Shown here: piece after piece, positions 1-7,554 of the stretch
Layout: every line of letters starts with the position of its first letter
Numbering within the stretch: the first letter of the stretch is position 1
NCBI GenBank assembly: GCA_023423275.1
Contig: JAFAFW010000099.1
Coordinates: 1 to 31,686, forward strand
Source: Pseudomonadota bacterium
GTDB lineage: Bacteria; Pseudomonadota; Alphaproteobacteria; Rhizobiales; Hyphomicrobiaceae
Length of the DNA: 31,686 nucleotides
Direction: 5' to 3'
Position numbers and translations under genes: made by a program
Notes under the pieces: model-generated
Told to the model about the DNA's origin: nothing
Databases searched by the model: none
What the model saw: only the letters and a program-made list of their open reading frames with translations

Positions 1-1969
1 CGCTGGAGCTGTTGCCGTCACCGAAGACGCCGTTGCCGGAGAGCGAGCCGGAGGTGGAGTTGAGGCTACCGAACACGAGGTTGCCCGCGCCCGTTCCATA
101 AGCGGTGTTGGCGCTGCCGAAGACGGCATTGCCGGACCCGGTTCCACCGGAGCTGTTGGCATCGCCCTCCACGACGTTACCTGATCCGGTGCCGCTGGAA
201 CTGTTGCCGTCACCGAAGACGCCGTTGCCGGAGAGCGAGCCGGAGGTGGAGTTGAGGCTACCGAACACGAGGTTGCCCGCGCCCGTTCCATAAGCGGTGT
301 TGGCGCTGCCGAAGACGGCATTGCCTGACCCGGTTCCACCGGAGCTGTTGGCATCGCCCTCTACGATGTTACCTGATCCGGTGCCGCTGGAACTGTTGGC
401 GTCACCGAAGACGCCGTTGCCGGACAGTGAGCCGGAGGTGGAGTTGAGGCTTCCGAATACGAGGTTACCCGCGCCGGTGCCGTAGGCGGTGTTGGCGCTG
501 CCGAAGACGGCGTTACCGGACCCTGTACCGCCAGAGCTGTTAGCGTCACCAACGACGACGTTACCTGATCCGGTGCCGCTGGAACTGTTGCCGTCGCCGA
601 AGACGACATTGCCGGAAAGGCTGCCGGAGGTGGAGTTGAGGCTGCCGAACACGATGTTACCAGCACCCGTGCCGTAGGCCGTGTTCGCGTCGCCCTGAAC
701 GATATTACCCGATCCGGTGCCGCCCGCGCTGTTGGCATTGCCGGAGACGACGTTGCCCGACAGCGGTCCGACGGCGCTATTCAAGCTGCCGTCGACATCG
801 TTGCCTGACGCGAAGCCGGCAGCCAGGTTGGCAAAGCCCGAAACGCGATTGCCGGACAACGTGCCATAAACCGAGTTGGCATCGCCATCGACGAGGTTGC
901 CGGAGCCGAGGCCGCTGGTGGTGTTGCCGCTGCCCTGAACGAGATTGCCGGACAATGAGCCATTCACGGTGTTGCCGTCGCCGATAACCCCGTTGCCTGA
1001 TCCGGTTCCCGTGGCGCTGTTCAGGCTACCTATGACGATATTGCCGGACCCAAGGCCGTTTGCCGTATTTCCGATCCCGATGACACCGTTGCCCGTGAGG
1101 CTGCCGGTCGCAGTATTGCCCACGCCAAGGACGCCGTTACCGGAGAATGATCCGTTGGCGGTATTGAAGTAGCCAAGAACGACGTTGCCGGAACCCGTGC
1201 CGTTCGATGTGTTGAAGCTGCCGAGCACGAGATTGCCTGATCCGGTGCCGGTTGTGGTATTGCCGTCGCCAAAGACGAGGTTGCCCGCGAGGCTGCCATT
1301 GGCAGTGTTGCCACTGCCGAACACGCCATTGCCGGTGATGGACCCGTTGGCGGTGTTGAGGTCTCCAACGACGATGTTTCCGGAACCAGAGCCGGTGGCG
1401 GTGTTGTTATCGCCGAACACCAGATTACCGGATAACGCGCCGGTCGTCGTGTTGTTTGAACCTTGGACAATGATGCCAGAGAGGGAACCGTTGATTGTGT
1501 TGAAATCGCCGGTGACGCCGATACCGGAGAGAGCTCCGGTGAATGTGTTGCCCGTCCCGGAAGAGAACAGGCCCGCGCCGGCGCCAATGGCTGTGGACAA
1601 AGGTCCATTCGCATTCGAAAACGCACCGTAAGCGGTAGCACCTTCGCCAACGGACGTCGCGCCGAGGCCGCATGCAGTGCCTGTGATTCCGGTTGTGCTA
1701 GCGCCAGCATCATTGACGCTAAGAACCGAAGGGATGAAGGGTATGTTCAGAGGGTTCGTCGACGAATAGATAGTAACTCCGGCTATCGTAGTTTCGTCGC
1801 CAACCGGCCCTCCCTGCACGCACTCGAAGCCAGGTCCATTTTCAGCGGATGCTGGCGTCCACGCCAATCCCGATGCCGCTAATCCGAGAGCTACGGTGCT
1901 GACCGAGCCAAGCAATATCTTGAGAGCGTCGCGCAGAGGCGAAGCCCTTCCGCAATGTGTCGCCGCCAT
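1..1969 (-). CDS. Exported glycine/asparagine-rich repeat protein, YadA-head-like (partial, C-terminus outside window)
   Basis: The frame is open from an ATG at 1969 to the left edge, giving 656 visible residues. GGAGGG lies 4 nt before the ATG. Residues 1-42 look like a long signal peptide with a hydrophobic stretch around 18-37 and a PASA cleavage site. Residues about 100-135 contain ATAYGAFSNA and STAIGAGAG, which resemble the beta-roll repeats of YadA-type trimeric autotransporter heads. Residues 145-656 are 32 tandem units of 16 residues with consensus near GS.SGN.VFGD.NT.. and no insertions. The visible part has three Cys, all N-terminal to the repeats. A surface adhesin or other beta-solenoid protein is the best guess. 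An anchor domain would be off-window, so membership of the trimeric autotransporter family is not shown. Short plus-strand frames across it are mirror images of the repeats. Confidence 0.8.
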   Translation of the reverse strand, partial: MAATHCGRASPLRDALKILLGSVSTVALGLAASGLAWTPASAENGPGFECVQGGPVGDETTIAGVTIYSSTNPLNIPFIPSVLSVNDAGASTTGITGTACGLGATSVGEGATAYGAFSNANGPLSTAIGAGAGLFSSGTGNTFTGALSGIGVTGDFNTINGSLSGIIVQGSNNTTTGALSGNLVFGDNNTATGSGSGNIVVGDLNTANGSITGNGVFGSGNTANGSLAGNLVFGDGNTTTGTGSGNLVLGSFNTSNGTGSGNVVLGYFNTANGSFSGNGVLGVGNTATGSLTGNGVIGIGNTANGLGSGNIVIGSLNSATGTGSGNGVIGDGNTVNGSLSGNLVQGSGNTTSGLGSGNLVDGDANSVYGTLSGNRVSGFANLAAGFASGNDVDGSLNSAVGPLSGNVVSGNANSAGGTGSGNIVQGDANTAYGTGAGNIVFGSLNSTSGSLSGNVVFGDGNSSSGTGSGNVVVGDANSSGGTGSGNAVFGSANTAYGTGAGNLVFGSLNSTSGSLSGNGVFGDANSSSGTGSGNIVEGDANSSGGTGSGNAVFGSANTAYGTGAGNLVFGSLNSTSGSLSGNGVFGDGNSSSGTGSGNVVEGDANSSGGTGSGNAVFGSANTAYGTGAGNLVFGSLNSTSGSLSGNGVFGDGNSSS
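2..1537 (-). repeat. 32 tandem 48-bp coding repeats; the window-edge part also repeats at 192 bp
   Basis: The units encode 16-residue blocks in perfect register from residue 145 to 656. The start of the first block and the end of the last visible block differ by exactly 512 residues. From 1 to about 680 the blocks are also organised in fours, giving 192-bp (64-residue) copies at 105-296, 297-488 and 489-680, with a fourth partial copy at 1-104. The first two full copies differ by only a few substitutions and the third is more diverged. Further from the edge the blocks are individually diverged. This suggests recent duplication or conversion toward the 3' side of the gene. Confidence 0.9.
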
Positions 1970-2396
1970 TATTCCCTCCGCTCACCCAAAATCGTGAAGC
2001 GGAAAATTGATACACGTAAAAGTTGAATATTAAGGATACATAGCCGCCACAGTTGAGGCGCATACAGATCATAAATCGCGATATGTCTTTTCTTTGCGCG
2101 TTAAATCTTCCAAAAGTGCATCTTGGTTGTGATCAACTGTAGGTTGCAATTAATCTACACGGCAGCGTCGGTCCGTTTTTCGCCACTTTAGGCGAATCAT
2201 CCGCCACTGATTCGCGCATTGGTTGATGGATGCCAGCCTGCCGGTGGGAACTCTGTGTCCTAGCGCTTCGTTGGACAGGTGCTGGACAACAGGGACGAGA
2301 CTGGTCACCAAACATTCAGCATCGTTTGGAATGCGGAAGGCGGACGATGCGTGCGTTGCGTAAAGTGGGCGGGCGTGCCGCCAAGCAGGATGCGTC
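1970..2396. other. Intergenic region between divergent genes
   Basis: These 427 bp separate the minus-strand repeat protein from the plus-strand FGE-type gene and should hold both promoters. The part from about 1990 to 2160 is clearly AT-richer than the surroundings. It contains the perfect palindrome ATCGCGAT at about 2075-2082. I see no convincing -35/-10 pair, anaerobox, RNA gene or coding frame with a good start. The overlapping short frames have non-native composition. Confidence 0.5.
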
Positions 2397-3380
2397 ATGA
2401 ACCAGGTCATCGAAGCTGAGACCCCATCACATCTCGGGACATCCAGCTATCCGGACATGGTGTTCGTTCCGGGCAGGACGTTCGCGATGGGATCGGATCG
2501 GCATTACCCGGAGGAGGCTCCAGTTCATCGCGTCTCGGTGGATGGATTTTGGATCGACGAGGCACCGGTGACGAACGCGCAGTTCCGTCAGTTCGTCCAG
2601 GCCACCGGATACGTGACGTACGCCGAGAAAACGCCGAAGGCCGAGGATTATCCCGGCGCGCTCCCACATATGCTGCGCGCGGGCTCACTTGTCTTTCAGC
2701 GGCCGCCCGGGCGCGTGGATTTGCGCAATTGGGCGCAGTGGTGGGAATTCAAATTCGGCGCCGATTGGCGGCACCCGTACGGGCCGGGCACCTGGATCAA
2801 GGGGCTCGATGATCATCCGGTCGTACACGTGACTTACGAAGATGCACGGGCCTATGCCATCTGGGCTGGGAAGGATCTGCCGACGGAAGCCGAATGGGAG
2901 TTTGCCGCCCGCGGTGGGCTGGATGACGCGGAGTATGCCTGGGGGGATGAATTGACGCCGGGCGGCCAGCATATGGCCAATACCTGGCAGGGCAGCTTTC
3001 CGCACGAGAATTTGAAGCAGGACGGCTATGAGCGGACGTCGCCGGTGCGCGCATTCGCGCCGAACGGCTACGGGATTTACGACATGATCGGCAATGTCTG
3101 GGAATGGACCAGCGATTGGTACGCATCCAAGCACGAGGCCGATGTCGCGAAAGCCTGCTGCATTCCAAAGAACCCGCGAGGACCGTCTTTGGATGCGAGC
3201 TTCGACCCATGCCAACCCGAAATCAAAATTCCGCGTAAAGTCCTGAAAGGGGGCTCGCATCTGTGCGCCCCGAACTATTGCCGCCGCTATCGCCCGGCCG
3301 CGCGACACCCCGAGCCGATCGATACATCGACGAACCATGTCGGATTCCGCTGCATCGTCCGTGCTGGCGGCCCGCGTTGA
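2397..3380 (+). CDS. Formylglycine-generating enzyme (sulfatase-modifying factor) family protein
   Basis: This 327-residue protein matches the FGE-sulfatase fold almost end to end: FVPGRTFAMGSD near residue 25, HPVVHVTYEDA and LPTEAEWEFAARGG in the middle, GNVWEWTSDWY, and a C-terminal KGGSHLC...GFRC. The two active-site cysteines of aerobic copper-dependent FGEs are present as C290 and C295 in the pattern GGSHLCAPNYCRRYR, as in human SUMF1. A true sulfatase-activating oxidase is therefore plausible, rather than a cysteine-free relative such as the EgtB/SUMF-like proteins. It would convert the Cys of a sulfatase C-x-P-x-R motif to formylglycine using oxygen. No sulfatase is encoded in the window. 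No signal peptide is evident. AGGA lies about 9 nt before the ATG. Confidence 0.88.
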   Translation: MNQVIEAETPSHLGTSSYPDMVFVPGRTFAMGSDRHYPEEAPVHRVSVDGFWIDEAPVTNAQFRQFVQATGYVTYAEKTPKAEDYPGALPHMLRAGSLVFQRPPGRVDLRNWAQWWEFKFGADWRHPYGPGTWIKGLDDHPVVHVTYEDARAYAIWAGKDLPTEAEWEFAARGGLDDAEYAWGDELTPGGQHMANTWQGSFPHENLKQDGYERTSPVRAFAPNGYGIYDMIGNVWEWTSDWYASKHEADVAKACCIPKNPRGPSLDASFDPCQPEIKIPRKVLKGGSHLCAPNYCRRYRPAARHPEPIDTSTNHVGFRCIVRAGGPR

Positions 3381-3520
3381 GGCCAGGTGGATAGCTCCAT
3401 TCGCCGGCATTTTCCTACGGTGAGTCGACGTTGCGGCGGTCTCCCCTTATCGTAGGTCGAAACGCCACGACTTCAGCCAGCGCCGCGCCAGCACGGCGCA
3501 AACACGTGCGAGAGGATGCC

Positions 3521-4936
3521 ATGGACGACCTGCACCGCAATATGTCGTTGGAGGACATCGACCGTGAGACGGTCTTTCATCCGCTGACCTCCATCGCCGA
3601 TCATCAGAAAAAGGGACCGGTGATCTACTCGAATGCGCGCGGGGTGCGCATCAACGATCAGCATGGCCGCGATATTATCGACTGCGGCGCGGGCCTGTGG
3701 TGCGTGAACGTCGGCTATGGCCGTCAGGACATGGCGGATGCCGCCAAGTCGGCGATCGAGAACCTGGCCTACTATCATATCTTCGGCGGCGCCTCGAACG
3801 AGCCGATCATCCGCCTCGCCGACCGTATCCTGCAATTGTTCCACGAGAAGGCCGATGCACCGCAGATGTCGAAGGTGTTCTTCGGCAATGGCGGCTCGGA
3901 TGCCAATGACACCAACTTCAAGCTGGTGCGCTACTACAACAATCTGCGCGGCAAGCCGGCGAAGAAGAAGATCATTTCCCGCCTCGGTGCCTACCATGGC
4001 CTGACCTATGCCGCGGCGAGCCTGACGGGCATCCCGAGCTATCACAAGGCATTCGATCTCCCGGTGCCTGATGTGCTGCATGCGTCGTGTGCGCATCATT
4101 ATCGCTTCAGCAATCCGGGGGAGAGCGAGGAGGCTTACACCGATCGCCTGGTTGCGGAGATCGAAGCCATCATTGCCCGCGAGGGCGCGGACACGGTTGC
4201 CGCGTTCATCGCCGAGCCGATCATGGGAACGGGTGGGGTGCTGATCCCGCCCAAGGGATACTTCGAGAAGCTGCAGGCTGTTCTCGACCGGCACGACATC
4301 CTGTTCATCGCGGATGAGGTGATCACCGGTTTCGGACGCATCGGGCACTGGTTCGCGACGGGCGGCATGAAACTGAAGCCGGATATCGTCACGTTGGCCA
4401 AGGGCGTCACCAGCGCCTACTTCCCGCTGTCGGCGTCTGTGATCTCCGACAAAATCTGGGACGTGCTCTCGCAAGCGTCTCCGGAGATGGGACCGGTGAT
4501 GCACGGCTTCACCTATTCGGGCCATCCGGTCGGCGGTGCGCTGGGGCTCGTCAACATCGGCATTATCGAGAACGAGGGACTGGTTGAACAGTCCGCCACG
4601 GTTGGCGCGTACTTCCTCAACGCCTTGAAGCAGCGCGTCGGCGATCATCCCCTGGTCGGCGATGTGCGCGGCGCAGGACAGATGATGGCGGTGGAGTTCG
4701 TTGCCGATAAAGCCGCGCGACGCTTCTTCGATCCCAAAGCTGTACCGCATCGTATCGTGGCCGCTAAGGCGATGGAGCATGGAATCCTGACGCGGGCGCT
4801 CCCGTACATCGAGGTGACGTCGTTCTCGCCACCGCTCAGCATGACAAAGTCGGAAGCCGATGAGGCCGTCGGGCGCTACGGCCAGGCGCTCGATGAGGTC
4901 ACCGGAGATCTGATGCGGCTGGCTGAGAAGAGCTGA
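3521..4936 (+). CDS. Class III PLP-dependent aminotransferase (omega-transaminase type)
   Basis: The protein has 471 residues if started at ATG 3521, which has AGAGGA 4 nt upstream; the longer frame from 3431 adds an unconserved basic leader. Fold type I, class III features are in order: GNGGSDANDTNFK (about 122-134) for cofactor phosphate binding, AYHG at 157-160, ADEVITGFGR (264-273) with the ring-nitrogen Asp, and the Schiff-base lysine K294 in TLAKGVTSAYFPL. The length and the YSGHPVG segment fit omega-amino acid, taurine or putrescine:pyruvate transaminases. Substrate cannot be read from sequence. A TauE/SafE permease follows 105 bp downstream on the same strand, which makes a taurine- or sulfonate-linked role possible but unproven. 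Confidence 0.85.
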   Translation: MDDLHRNMSLEDIDRETVFHPLTSIADHQKKGPVIYSNARGVRINDQHGRDIIDCGAGLWCVNVGYGRQDMADAAKSAIENLAYYHIFGGASNEPIIRLADRILQLFHEKADAPQMSKVFFGNGGSDANDTNFKLVRYYNNLRGKPAKKKIISRLGAYHGLTYAAASLTGIPSYHKAFDLPVPDVLHASCAHHYRFSNPGESEEAYTDRLVAEIEAIIAREGADTVAAFIAEPIMGTGGVLIPPKGYFEKLQAVLDRHDILFIADEVITGFGRIGHWFATGGMKLKPDIVTLAKGVTSAYFPLSASVISDKIWDVLSQASPEMGPVMHGFTYSGHPVGGALGLVNIGIIENEGLVEQSATVGAYFLNALKQRVGDHPLVGDVRGAGQMMAVEFVADKAARRFFDPKAVPHRIVAAKAMEHGILTRALPYIEVTSFSPPLSMTKSEADEAVGRYGQALDEVTGDLMRLAEKS

Positions 4937-5041
4937 GGAGCCGATAAGGTTACGCCGTTGGCTGATCGTGTGTTACGGTCGGTCACGGCGCGGCTTGCCA
5001 TCGCCGATCTTCTGCTGCCTCACCCGTGATTCCCAGCCCCT

Positions 5042-5782
5042 ATGATTGATGACAGCACGATTTTCATCGCGGGTGTTTTCGCCGTCGCGGGTCTCGTCAA
5101 GGGCGTGATCGGGCTCGGATTGCCGACCATCGCGATGGGACTTCTGGCGGTCGTGATGTCTCCCGTGGAGGCAGCGGCCATCCTCATTCTGCCGTCGTTC
5201 GTCACCAATGTCTGGCAAATGCTGGCCGGGCCGTCGTTGCTCGCAATCGTTCGAAGACTTTGGCTGATGATGGCGGGCGTGTGTCTGGGCACGTGGGCCG
5301 GAATGGGGCTGATGTCCGCTATTGGCGCGACTTACGGCACGGCATTTCTCGGGATTGCGCTTGTACTATACGCCATCGCGGGGCTGGCATCGTTCAGGAT
5401 GACGGTGCAGTCATCGCAGGAAGGCTGGCTCGGGCCTGTGGTCGGAGGCGTGACTGGGCTTATCACCGCCGCAACCGGCGTATTTGTGATTCCGGCCGTT
5501 CCCTATTTGCAGGCAATTGGTTTGACGAAAGAGGATCTCGTCCAGGCGCTGGGTTTATCCTTCACCGTGTCTACGATTGCCCTGGCGGTCAACGTTGCGG
5601 TGGAAGGTGGCTTCAATATCAGCGTAGCGGGCGCCAACTTCGGGGCGCTCGCGATGGCCTGCCTTGGCATGTGGGCTGGCCAGACGCTGCGGTTGCGCCT
5701 TCAGCCAGAAAAATTCAAGACCATTTTCTTCGCCGGGCTTCTTGTCCTCGGCGTTTATCTGTTCGCGCGCGTCGTCATCTGA
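5042..5782 (+). CDS. TauE/SafE family sulfite/anion exporter-like membrane protein
   Basis: This 246-residue, strongly hydrophobic protein has about eight predicted membrane segments in two repeated halves. Each half opens with a glycine-rich helix: GLVKGVIGLGLPTIAMGLL near residue 18 and GGVTGLITAATGVFVIPAVP near residue 140. This is the signature of the TauE/SafE (former DUF81) family in the inner membrane, whose members export sulfite, sulfoacetate or other organic anions. The start codon has no clear Shine-Dalgarno site, so an alternative nearby start is possible. It lies downstream of the aminotransferase and is convergent with ggt. Substrate is unknown. Confidence 0.85.
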   Translation: MIDDSTIFIAGVFAVAGLVKGVIGLGLPTIAMGLLAVVMSPVEAAAILILPSFVTNVWQMLAGPSLLAIVRRLWLMMAGVCLGTWAGMGLMSAIGATYGTAFLGIALVLYAIAGLASFRMTVQSSQEGWLGPVVGGVTGLITAATGVFVIPAVPYLQAIGLTKEDLVQALGLSFTVSTIALAVNVAVEGGFNISVAGANFGALAMACLGMWAGQTLRLRLQPEKFKTIFFAGLLVLGVYLFARVVI

Positions 5783-5812
5783 TTTGCGCGCGCGAGGGGC
5801 GCATTGAAGCAA

Positions 5813-7405
5813 TCAAAAGCCCGCAGCCATGCCATCCTTACGCGGATCGGAGCCGGCCACGTATCCGCCCGGGATGCGATGGACGAGTTGCGCGCCGCCG
5901 AACCCGAAGGCTTCTTCCGGGGACTCGTGAATGAGCTGATGGCCGCGCGCTTCGAGGTCTGCCAGCTCCTTGGCATTGCCTGAGGTCTCGACGGCCACCT
6001 TGTTTCCCGAAATGACCCGCCAGCGCGGAGCATCCGCGGCGGTCTGCGGATCCTGGCCCCAGATCTGCGTGCGCAGGAACATCTGAACATGACCCTGCGC
6101 CTGCATCGGTCCGCCCATGAGACCGAAGGCCATCCGCGGTTCCGCACCTGCCATGATGAAGCCGGGAATGATCGTGTGAAATGGCCGTTTGTTTCCGGCG
6201 ACGTAATTCGGGTGTCCCTTCTTCAGCGAGAAGCCGAAGCCACGGTTCTGCAGGCTTATGCCCGTACCTGGCACGACAACTCCGGAGCCGAAGCCAGCGT
6301 AGTTGGACTGAATAAAGGACACCATCATGCCGGAGGCGTCGCCCGTGGCGAGACAGACGGTGCCGCCGTCGCGCGGTGCGCCAGGACCGAAAATCTGTGC
6401 TTCGCCGTGCTTGATGAGCTTGGCGCGCTGCGCGAGAAAATCCTGATCGAGCAGCTTGGGCACGGTAACGCCGGTCATCGCATGGGGATCGGCGACGTAT
6501 TCGTTCACATCGGCGAACGCAAGCTTCATTGCCTCGATCTGCAAATGCCAGCTCTCGGTGCTGTCGGGTGCCAGATTGGCGATGTCCGTATGTTTCAGGA
6601 TGCCGAGCGCCATCAGTGCCGCGATGCCCTGACCGTTGGGCGGGATCTCGTGCAGGCTTTCCGAGGAAAACTGCTGTGAGATTGTCCCGCACCAGTCATT
6701 CTTATGGGCGGCGAGATCGTCGCGGGTCATCACGGCGCCGTGCTCCGCGGCATAGGCCGCAATCCGCTCCGCGAGTTCTCCGCGATAAAAGCTTTCGCCC
6801 TCGGTTTCAGCGATCAGCCGGAGCGAGCGTGCCAGCGGCTTGTTGACAAACAGCTCGCCCGCGGCCGGCGCACGGCCATTCGGCATGAAAGCTTCGGCAA
6901 AGCCCGGCTGTTTGCCGAGCAGCTCCGCGCCGCGCTGCCAGAGATAAGCAATGACCGGGGAGACGTGAAAGCCGTCTTCGGCATATCGGATGGCTGGCTC
7001 GAACAGCGCGGCGAACGGCAATTTGCCAAACCGGCGTGAGAGGTCGACCCAGGCCGAGACCGCGCCGGGCACGGTGACGCTTTCCCATCCGCGTTCGGGC
7101 ATCTGGCTACGATCCGCGAAGCGTTCGGGTGACCATGCCGCCGGTGAACGCCCCGACGCGTTCAGGCCGTGCAGGTCCTTGCCGTCCCACAGGATACAGA
7201 ACCCGTCGGACCCCAGGCCGTTGCCGGTCGGCTCGACGACAACCAGAGCGATTGCCGTAGCCAAGGCCGCATCGAGCGCGTTGCCGCCGTTGCGCAGCAT
7301 CTGCAGACCGGCTTCGACGGCAAGCGGTTGCGATCCCGCCACCATGTTGCGGGCGAAAACGGGAGAGCGACGTGACGGGTAGCGCGCCTTGAATGCGAAA
7401 TCCAC
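5813..7405 (-). CDS. ggt: Gamma-glutamyltransferase family protein (Ntn hydrolase)
   Basis: The 530-residue protein starts at GTG 7405 with AAGGA about 8 nt upstream. It has the family layout: MVAGSQPLAVEAGLQMLRNGGNALDAA (21-47), GLGSDGF near 64, and the autoprocessing nucleophile expected at T349 in DGGTVCLATGD, which would split it into large and small subunits. A downstream PNYVAGNKRPFHTIIP segment and GLMGGPMQAQGH are also typical. The family cleaves or transfers gamma-glutamyl groups from glutathione or related compounds. I see no signal peptide, unlike the periplasmic E. coli enzyme, so it may be cytoplasmic or act on a different gamma-glutamyl or acyl compound. It is monocistronic between a convergent permease gene and the terminator of the TonB receptor. 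Confidence 0.88.
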   Translation of the reverse strand: MDFAFKARYPSRRSPVFARNMVAGSQPLAVEAGLQMLRNGGNALDAALATAIALVVVEPTGNGLGSDGFCILWDGKDLHGLNASGRSPAAWSPERFADRSQMPERGWESVTVPGAVSAWVDLSRRFGKLPFAALFEPAIRYAEDGFHVSPVIAYLWQRGAELLGKQPGFAEAFMPNGRAPAAGELFVNKPLARSLRLIAETEGESFYRGELAERIAAYAAEHGAVMTRDDLAAHKNDWCGTISQQFSSESLHEIPPNGQGIAALMALGILKHTDIANLAPDSTESWHLQIEAMKLAFADVNEYVADPHAMTGVTVPKLLDQDFLAQRAKLIKHGEAQIFGPGAPRDGGTVCLATGDASGMMVSFIQSNYAGFGSGVVVPGTGISLQNRGFGFSLKKGHPNYVAGNKRPFHTIIPGFIMAGAEPRMAFGLMGGPMQAQGHVQMFLRTQIWGQDPQTAADAPRWRVISGNKVAVETSGNAKELADLEARGHQLIHESPEEAFGFGGAQLVHRIPGGYVAGSDPRKDGMAAGF

Positions 7406-7484
7406 GGGTAACGGTCCTTCTTGTCGTCAACAGCCGAGCTGAATGCCGGCCACCCTATCTTATCTTCGCCAGCAGGACCGATGC

Positions 7485-7527
7485 CAGAAAGATATAGCCC
7501 CCGACCGCGTACTGGCGGCCGAGGGCT
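7485..7527 (-). terminator. Rho-independent terminator of the TonB receptor gene
   Basis: On the minus strand, 7527-7496 folds into a 13-bp stem (two G-U pairs, otherwise Watson-Crick) with a 6-nt loop CAGTAC. It is followed by ATATCTTTCT. It begins 28 nt after the receptor stop codon at 7555 and precedes the ggt start at 7405. Confidence 0.8.
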
Positions 7528-7554
7528 GCTCGGGGGAGGGGAGGTGATTTGAGC

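Noticed and set aside
105..677. Three nearly identical 62-residue plus-strand frames spaced by 192 bp
   Set aside because: They are antisense images of the 64-residue repeats of the minus-strand gene; Pro/Leu-rich composition and no ribosome sites.
1..1537. Regular repeats as a CRISPR array or non-coding satellite
   Set aside because: The period is a multiple of three and encodes a consistent 16-residue motif; there are no unique spacers.
1030..1713. 227-residue minus-strand frame
   Set aside because: It is out of frame with the repeat protein that has the signal peptide, good ribosome site and periodic translation.
3473..4780. 435-residue minus-strand frame opposite the aminotransferase
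   Set aside because: Antisense shadow with His/Arg-rich composition; the plus strand has clear class III aminotransferase motifs.
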